From Lysobacterales bacterium (GTDB lineage Bacteria > Pseudomonadota > Gammaproteobacteria > Xanthomonadales > SZUA-36): DNA of 50,637 nt. The stretch spans positions 1 to 50,637 of the forward strand of contig JABAAB010000073.1 in assembly GCA_014238945.1 (NCBI GenBank), read 5' to 3'. A program made the position numbers and the translations under genes. Below, in pieces: positions 45,521 to 50,637 of this stretch (the first letter of the stretch is position 1; the number at the start of each line of letters is the position of its first letter). The notes beneath the pieces are model-generated. The model saw only the letters and a program-made list of their open reading frames with translations, did not search any database and was not told where the DNA came from.

Positions 45521-46870
45521 ATGAGCCAAGTATCGGTTATCCGCAATGCCCAGTTGGTCAATGAGGGCGCAACATCTGAATCCGATGTGTTGTTGAAAAA
45601 TGGGCGTATTGAAAAAATTGCAGGTGAGCTGAAAATTCCTGAAAACGCCACCATTGTCGATGCACTGGGTCGTTACCTGTTACCCGGTATGATCGATGAC
45701 CAGGTGCACTTCCGTGAGCCAGGCCTCACCCACAAGGCCGATATCCACTCGGAGTCACGCGCCGCTATAGCCGGTGGTGTCACCAGCTTTATGGATATGC
45801 CAAATACCAGGCCAACGACCACCAGCCAAGAGCAACTGGATTGGAAATATGCTCGTGCCAAAGATACTTCAGCAGCCAATTATGGCTTCTATTTTGGTGC
45901 CACCAATGACAACATCGATGCCATCCGGCAACTGGATCCGAAACAGACCTGTGGGGTCAAAGTGTTCATGGGTGCTTCCACCGGCAACATGCTGGTAGAC
46001 AACGAAGCCACACTCGCTGCCATATTCCAGGATTCCCCGGTGGTGATCGCGACGCACTGCGAATCCACCCCGATGATCCAGGCCAACCTGGCGCAGGCCA
46101 TGACACGTTACGGAAAGGAAATCCCGGTGACCGAGCATGCCAATATCCGCAGCGAGGCAGCCTGTTATGTGTCCAGTGCCCTGGCGGTGTCGCTGGCCCG
46201 TCAACACGAAGCCCAATTGCATATTCTGCATATATCAACTGCACGTGAACTGGACCTGTTTGAAGCCGGTCCGGTGGCGGGTAAAAACATCACCGCCGAG
46301 ACCTGTATTCACTTCCTGCACTTCAACGATGGCGATTATGCCCGGCATGGAAACATGATCAAGTGCAATCCGGCCATAAAAACTGCATCTGACCAGTCCG
46401 AACTGATCGCTGCCGTGGCGGATGGCAGGATAGATATTCTTGCAACCGACCACGCTCCGCATACCCAGGAAGAAAAAGCTGACAGCAATTACCTGACCGC
46501 ACCTTCCGGGCTGCCACTGGTGCAGGATGTGCTGCTGGCATCGCTGGAACTGGTACACACAGGCAAGCTCGATCTGCATACGGTGGTACGTGCTGCGGCC
46601 CACAATCCTGCCGAACGGTTTGGCGTTGTTGAACGCGGATACCTGCGTGAGGGTTATTTTGCCGATCTGGTGCTGGTTGACATGCATGCGGGCACCAGGA
46701 TCAATCGCGCACAGGTTCTGTCCCGTTGTGGATGGTCACCATTCGAGGGTCGTGAGTTCAACAGCAGCATCGAACAGGTATGGCTCAACGGTACGCTGGC
46801 CTTTGATGGCAGCAGGGTCATTGAGCACGACGCCGCCATGCGTCTGCAATTTGATCGTGCCACGCGCTGA
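45521..46870 (+). CDS. Dihydroorotase with Gln in the HxH metal motif
   Basis: Amidohydrolase that closes carbamoyl aspartate to dihydroorotate in pyrimidine synthesis. The 449 residues show the class I-like start GMIDDQVHFREPGLTHK; at position 61 Gln replaces the first His of the usual HxH pair (here QVH, His 63 kept). The other zinc residues are seen: THCE near 186, HILHIST near 233 and TDHAPHTQEEK near 306. Proteins with DDQVHFREPG are common in some lineages (for example Bacteroidetes), so the change may be lineage-specific rather than inactivating. It is separate from pyrB. Allantoinase is the main alternative, but the signature favours dihydroorotase. Confidence 0.88.
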   Translation: MSQVSVIRNAQLVNEGATSESDVLLKNGRIEKIAGELKIPENATIVDALGRYLLPGMIDDQVHFREPGLTHKADIHSESRAAIAGGVTSFMDMPNTRPTTTSQEQLDWKYARAKDTSAANYGFYFGATNDNIDAIRQLDPKQTCGVKVFMGASTGNMLVDNEATLAAIFQDSPVVIATHCESTPMIQANLAQAMTRYGKEIPVTEHANIRSEAACYVSSALAVSLARQHEAQLHILHISTARELDLFEAGPVAGKNITAETCIHFLHFNDGDYARHGNMIKCNPAIKTASDQSELIAAVADGRIDILATDHAPHTQEEKADSNYLTAPSGLPLVQDVLLASLELVHTGKLDLHTVVRAAAHNPAERFGVVERGYLREGYFADLVLVDMHAGTRINRAQVLSRCGWSPFEGREFNSSIEQVWLNGTLAFDGSRVIEHDAAMRLQFDRATR

Positions 46871-46963
46871 GACAGCATTTTGCCAAGAGTGACTTCTGCT
46901 GTTAACCTGCCATTCTTTTAACCAGGTCCGTTGCAGGGCCAAGACATCCGGAGAGACAATTTC

Positions 46964-47758
46964 ATGGGATTTCTGCAAGGTAAACGCGCATTGATCGTCG
47001 GTGTTGCCAGCAAACGATCAATTGCTTGGGGTATTGCCGAAGCCATGCACCGCGAAGGTGCTGAACTGGCTTTCACCTACCAGACTGAAAAACTCAAATC
47101 ACGCGTCCAGAAAGTCGCCGAAGTCTGTGAGTCGGACATTATCATCCCCTGTGATGTTTCGTTTGACGAACAGATCGACGATACATTTGCCCAATTGGGC
47201 GAATATTGGGATGGCTACGACATCCTGATTCACTCGGTAGGTTTTGCCCCACGTGAACAACTGGTGGGCAACTATATTGATGCTGTCACCCGCGAAGGGT
47301 TCCAGATCGCACACGACATCAGCTCCTACAGTTTCGCGGCACTGGCCAAGGCAGGCCGCAGCATGATGACCGGTCGCAATGGTGCACTGCTTACATTGAC
47401 CTATATGGGCTCTGTACGGGCCATGCCGAGTTATAACGTCATGGGTCTGGCCAAGGCCAGCCTGGAGGCCAATATGCGCTATATGGCGCAAAGCCTGGGT
47501 CCAGAAGGTCACCGTGTCAACGCGATCTCGGCCGGGCCGATCAAGACCCTGGCTGCAGCCGGGATTTCCCAGTTCCGCAAAATGCTGGATCATGTACAAG
47601 GCACCGCGCCGTTGAGAAAAACCGTCACCATTGAAGAGGTCGGAAACGTGGCCGCCTTCCTGTGCTCGGACCTGGCTTCCGGGGTCACCGGTGAGATCAC
47701 ATACGTCGATGCAGGCTACAGTATTTTGGGTATGGCAGAGTTGGGAAGAGGCAGTTAA
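46964..47758 (+). CDS. fabI: Enoyl-[acyl-carrier-protein] reductase (NADH)
   Basis: Last step of the fatty acid elongation cycle. The 264 residues follow the FabI plan: [20 protein letters not shown] (cofactor loop), catalytic Tyr 147 and Tyr 157 with Lys 164 ([19 protein letters not shown]) and the substrate-loop region [17 protein letters not shown] 46964 starts [11 protein letters not shown]; the frame opens 33 bases earlier. It is convergent with ppiD, separated by repeat copy B. Triclosan-type inhibitors target this family. Confidence 0.97.
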   Translation: MGFLQGKRALIVGVASKRSIAWGIAEAMHREGAELAFTYQTEKLKSRVQKVAEVCESDIIIPCDVSFDEQIDDTFAQLGEYWDGYDILIHSVGFAPREQLVGNYIDAVTREGFQIAHDISSYSFAALAKAGRSMMTGRNGALLTLTYMGSVRAMPSYNVMGLAKASLEANMRYMAQSLGPEGHRVNAISAGPIKTLAAAGISQFRKMLDHVQGTAPLRKTVTIEEVGNVAAFLCSDLASGVTGEITYVDAGYSILGMAELGRGS

Positions 47759-47801
47759 CCAGGTCAACGTCTGTCCCGGCACCACCAGTTTATAAGACCC
47801 C

Positions 47802-47920
47802 GTCAGCCCGGGGCCGCGAGTAGAGGAACCCGGGACCTCGTCTCGTTAGCAGAGCGTTTGGTAGTGCAAATGTTTCAGATTACAGCAGCGTTTGGAGGTT
47901 CCCGCTTTCGCGGCAATGAC
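47802..47920. repeat. MITE-like repeat, full copy B (119 bp)
   Basis: Same architecture as copy A at 45348: left GTCAGCCCGGGGCCGCGAG then GAGGAACCCGGGACCTC, right GGAGGTTCCCGCTTTCG then CGGCAATGAC. Length differs from copy A by two bases while the middle has drifted. It fills the space between the convergent fabI and ppiD stops. Confidence 0.75.
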
Positions 47921-47946
47921 GTTACTACTGGCGTACACCCAACAAA

Positions 47947-49866
47947 TTACCTGATCCGGTCCTCGTAGACCTCAACCACTGCGGCTGAACGCAATTGGCG
48001 CATCAGTGCCCAGGCTTCATGGCTGGCACTTGAGTTGGCCAGGATCCTTTCATATTGCTGTTGGGCCAGTACTGCGCCCTCTTCAATGGCGCCATCGACC
48101 ACCGATTCCAACTCGACGGTGGCAAAACCGGTCGTCATGGGCAGCACGGCCTGCACCGTTTCACCTTCGACAGGCGTGTTGAGACGGAATATTTCCTTGA
48201 CCAGGGTACTGTCCGGAACAAAATTATTCCGGCCAATGGATTCATGTCGCCCGTATTCGAGTTCTTCGCCCGCGGCCAGTGTTTCCAGGTCTTCCTCCCC
48301 GGTCTGAAAAGAAGCCAGCAGGGCCTCGGCTTTGTTCCTGGCTTTTTCATCGGCCAAATTATCGGTCAGGGTAGAGGTAATTTCCTCTCGCACCAGATCA
48401 AGCGGTTTCAAGGCTACCGGCAGGTGTTCCTTGAGTCTGATCATGACCAGCCGGTTTTCATCCAGGTTAACCGGGTCACTGACCGATCCCTGCAATAAAA
48501 CCAGGTCAGAAAAGGCTGCTGCAACCACGTCCGGATTGGCCGCCACACCGTCACCACCGGCGCGCCCGAACGGACCTGCCTCGTTCACGGTAAGCTCCAG
48601 GTCCAGCGCTGCGCCCTCAAGCGTGGTGGGGTCTTCATAAATCAGATCAACCAAACGGTCAGCCTGTTCCAGAAAGGCACGCGCTGCCTCATCTTCCTCG
48701 TACTCCTGGACCAGTAGCATCCGGGCCTCTTCAAAACTCATGCCGCTGGCTTCGCGAATTTCACGCAACTGGATGACATGCCAGCCAAAACCCGTCTGTA
48801 CCGGTTCGGAGATGGGGGATTCCATGGACAACTCATACATGGCATTTTCGAATGCCTGGACCATGACACCGGACTCCAGCCAGCCCAGGTCACCGCCCTG
48901 CGCAGCGGAACCCTGGTCCTGGGAATATTCGATTGCCAGAGTGGCAAAATCTTCTCCATCGCGTACACGCTTGGCCAGTTCGTCTGCCAATTGCCGACCG
49001 GTTTCTTTCACTGCGTCGTCTGCATCTGCTGCAATTTCCAGGAGGATATGCGATACCAGTCGCTGTTCGGGTGTGACGAAACGGGCTTTCTGGGATTCAA
49101 ACTGTTCACGCAGGTAGTCTTCTTCAGGGGCCTGGCCAATTGGCAGGAAGGCTGCGTCCAATTCTACATATTCGATCACCACCTGTTCCACGGAATGGAA
49201 TTCATCCGTATGGGCTTCATACCAGCCATTGATATCTTCTTCACTGAATTCCGGTGCCTGTTCGAACGACTCAACAGGCACAAGCACGACATTTACGGTT
49301 CTCTTCTGGTTCAGTAATGCAACAAAGGATTTCAACTCCGCTGGTGTCGCAATACTGCTGGATGAAATATTACGGGGTAACTGGTTGACCACATACTGTG
49401 AGCGCATCTCATTTTGAAACTGTTTTGGTGTGAGGCCCTGGGTCAACAGACGGCTCTGGTAGACATCTGCGTTGAACTGTCCATCCACCTGGAACGCCGG
49501 AATATTGCGAATTTCCTCAGCCAGGGTCTTGTCATCTACATCCAGACCCATCGACTGGGCCGCCTGGGTAATCAACTCCTGGTCGATCAGGCTGTCCAGA
49601 TGCGCCCTCCGGGCAATCAGGGTATCGAACTCTACCGGGTCAAACGATGCCCCCATGATGGATTGCATACGTCGGCGATAATTGGAATAACTCTGGCTGA
49701 AATCGTTGGAAGATATTTCCACATCATTGATCCTGGCAACGATATTGCCACCGTCGGTGGTGAAATATTCATTCACTCCAACAAGGGCAAATGGGACGAT
49801 CAATATCCCCAGGATGGCAAATGCTAGAATTCCGGTCAGTCTGTCACGTATGGATTGAAGAACCAT
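47947..49866 (-). CDS. ppiD: Periplasmic folding chaperone PpiD (parvulin-type)
   Basis: Inner-membrane-anchored chaperone near the Sec translocon that helps fold outer-membrane and secreted proteins. The 639 residues have one N-terminal helix (LAFAILGILIVPFALVGVNEYF), a SurA_N-like chaperone domain, and a parvulin PPIase domain at about 265-365 (SHILLEIAADADDAVKE, GEDFATLAIEYSQD, GGDLGWLESG, GFGWHVIQL). Length is close to E. coli PpiD (623). The hupB-tRNA-Val-tRNA-Asp-ppiD order resembles Pseudomonas. Confidence 0.95.
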   Translation of the reverse strand: MVLQSIRDRLTGILAFAILGILIVPFALVGVNEYFTTDGGNIVARINDVEISSNDFSQSYSNYRRRMQSIMGASFDPVEFDTLIARRAHLDSLIDQELITQAAQSMGLDVDDKTLAEEIRNIPAFQVDGQFNADVYQSRLLTQGLTPKQFQNEMRSQYVVNQLPRNISSSSIATPAELKSFVALLNQKRTVNVVLVPVESFEQAPEFSEEDINGWYEAHTDEFHSVEQVVIEYVELDAAFLPIGQAPEEDYLREQFESQKARFVTPEQRLVSHILLEIAADADDAVKETGRQLADELAKRVRDGEDFATLAIEYSQDQGSAAQGGDLGWLESGVMVQAFENAMYELSMESPISEPVQTGFGWHVIQLREIREASGMSFEEARMLLVQEYEEDEAARAFLEQADRLVDLIYEDPTTLEGAALDLELTVNEAGPFGRAGGDGVAANPDVVAAAFSDLVLLQGSVSDPVNLDENRLVMIRLKEHLPVALKPLDLVREEITSTLTDNLADEKARNKAEALLASFQTGEEDLETLAAGEELEYGRHESIGRNNFVPDSTLVKEIFRLNTPVEGETVQAVLPMTTGFATVELESVVDGAIEEGAVLAQQQYERILANSSASHEAWALMRQLRSAAVVEVYEDRIR

Positions 49867-49892
49867 GGTATTGCAAATTTCCCATTTAGATA

Positions 49893-49926
49893 AGAAAAGA
49901 AAAAGGCGCCAATAAGGCGCCCTTTT
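49893..49926 (-). terminator. Terminator after tRNA-Asp
   Basis: On the minus strand an 11-bp stem (AAAAGGGCGCC and GGCGCCTTTTT, one G-T pair) with loop TTATT is followed by more T residues. It ends the hupB/tRNA transcript just before the ppiD start. Confidence 0.85.
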
Positions 49927-49935
49927 CTCAAAAAG

Positions 49936-50012
49936 TGGCGGAGTGGACGGGACTCGAACCCGCGACCCCCGGCGTGACAGGCCGGTATTCTAACCAGCTG
50001 AACTACCACTCC
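49936..50012 (-). tRNA. tRNA-Asp (anticodon GTC)
   Basis: 77 bases with acceptor GGAGTGG and CCACTCC, D-arm TAGTTCAGCTGGTTAGAATA, anticodon loop CTGTCAC, T-arm GGTTCGAGTCC and encoded CCA. It is very close to E. coli tRNA-Asp. It is 8 bases downstream of tRNA-Val and shares its transcript. Confidence 0.97.
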
Positions 50013-50020
50013 ACGAACTT

Positions 50021-50096
50021 TGGTGGGTGCTGACGGGCTCGAACCGCCGACCCTCGCCTTGTAAGGGCGATGCTCTCCCAACTGAGCTAAGCACCC
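50021..50096 (-). tRNA. tRNA-Val (anticodon TAC)
   Basis: 76 bases with acceptor GGGTGCT and AGCACCC, D-arm TAGCTCAGTTGGGAGAGC, anticodon stem CGCCC/GGGCG-like with loop CTTACAA (anticodon TAC) and T-arm GGTTCGAGCC, with encoded CCA. It lies 16 bases downstream of the hupB stop. Confidence 0.97.
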
Positions 50097-50112
50097 CCGT
50101 CTAGAAGGCGCG

Positions 50113-50385
50113 CTAGTTTACGGCATCCTTAAGGGCTTTACCAGCCTTGAATGAAGGATTATTGGAAGCCTTAATCTGAATGGTTTCACCGGTACGTGGA
50201 TTCCGACCGGCACGAGCTGCGCGATGTTTAACTGAGAAGGTACCAAAACCAACCATGGACACTGACTGACCCGATTGCAGTGCACTGGTGATTGTGGAAG
50301 TAAAGCCGTCAAGGGCACGGCCGGCGTCTGCTTTGCTAAGGCCTGAAGCGGCCGCCATTGCATCTACTAGGTCAGATTTGTTCAT
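50113..50385 (-). CDS. hupB: DNA-binding protein HU-beta
   Basis: Histone-like nucleoid protein. The 90 residues begin [27 protein letters not shown] and contain [13 protein letters not shown] and [15 protein letters not shown], with the HU C-terminal [15 protein letters not shown] 50385 is preceded by GGAG at proper distance; the earlier in-frame start at 50439 is not homologous. In Pseudomonas and E. coli hupB follows lon, which would be to the right of the window. The tRNA genes are just downstream. Confidence 0.97.
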   Translation of the reverse strand: MNKSDLVDAMAAASGLSKADAGRALDGFTSTITSALQSGQSVSMVGFGTFSVKHRAARAGRNPRTGETIQIKASNNPSFKAGKALKDAVN

Positions 50386-50637
50386 TAAATACACTCCATT
50401 AAATTTTTTAAGTGTCGTTTCTGTGAATACAGCTTGCATGGCCCAGCCAGCGCATAACCCCCACTGGAATTCCCGCCGGATGCGAAAGTAGTTTGAACCT
50501 CCCGCGAGGCCTTATAAATCAAGGCCTGCAAGCCGAAGCGACATGTTAATACACGACTCCGTCATGGTGCAACCGCTATTCACGGCCAAGACAACTTTTT
50601 TCTTTAATTTATCACTCCAAGCGACTCATTTGGCTCA
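50386..50637. promoter_or_regulatory. hupB upstream region with a hairpin
   Basis: No ORF of note is seen in these 252 bases. AGGCCTT and AAGGCCT (50507-50527) make a perfect 7-bp stem with a 7-base AT-rich loop, on the hupB leader side; it lacks a T-run of terminator length. AT-rich bases right before the start give the RBS GGAG at about -12. No confident promoter is picked. Confidence 0.4.

Noticed and set aside
1-50637. CRISPR array, prophage, toxin-antitoxin pair or defence island
   Set aside because: No regularly spaced repeats, phage structural genes, integrase, or recognisable defence or toxin families were found; the window is core genome with short repeats.

Overview
The window is ordinary gammaproteobacterial chromosome, densely packed with housekeeping genes and moderately GC-rich by eye. 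Gene order supports this. The runs purF-cvpA-dedD-folC-accD-trp-truA-fimV-asd, serC-pheA-aroA-cmk-rpsA-ihfB-lapAB and hupB-tRNA-Val-tRNA-Asp-ppiD/fabI all have close parallels in Pseudomonas and related orders. FimV, DksA, LapA/LapB, IhfB and PrmB point the same way. I cannot name the genus. No phage, plasmid, IS transposase or CRISPR array is visible.

Layout. 1-2994 (+): the 3' two thirds of dnaE2 (error-prone polymerase), then a secreted dihaem cytochrome c. 3001-30497 (-): about 27 kb on one strand with many 1-8 nt start/stop overlaps. In transcription order it carries prmB-aroC-asd-fimV-truA-trpF-trpB-trpA-accD-folC-dedD-cvpA-purF, then serC-pheA-aroA-cmk-rpsA-ihfB-lapA-lapB, then a WecA/WbpL-like sugar-phosphate transferase, a WbpM/CapD-like dehydratase, galU, an esterase and nfuA. 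The first part joins ribosome/tRNA modification, aromatic and aspartate amino acids, fatty acid, folate and purine synthesis. The last part supplies surface polysaccharide precursors. 30650-35701: psd (+), a lipoprotein M2 (ACE-like) peptidase (-), a secreted unknown (+) and ppnN (-). 35702-38331: a gene-free stretch with a likely small RNA and strong terminator, then a BlaI/BlaR1-type repressor-sensor pair whose sensor carries a TonB C-terminal domain. 38493-38832: tRNA-Pro(CGG) with its 3' end and terminator duplicated downstream around a cluster of hairpins. 38833-41067: an outer-membrane barrel protein translationally coupled to a ZIP-like membrane protein, and a protein with a DUF1232-like motif. 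41122-50385: pepQ, cysS, sufE, dksA (two-cysteine form), yidD, dihydroorotase, fabI, ppiD, tRNA-Asp, tRNA-Val and hupB.

What stands out. (i) dedD is split by one in-frame TGA inside its first SPOR domain, with perfect homology on both sides. (ii) The minus-strand transcript at 35772-35957 ends in a textbook terminator, carries several GGA motifs (one in a CsrA-type hairpin loop) and has a GacA-box-like palindrome upstream; it is a candidate Csr/Rsm-type regulatory RNA next to ppnN. (iii) A MITE-like repeat family has two full copies of 117 and 119 bp and two partial copies. (iv) The 3' end and terminator of tRNA-Pro are duplicated. None of these is proven to be a new system; the small RNA and the dedD stop are the most worth testing.
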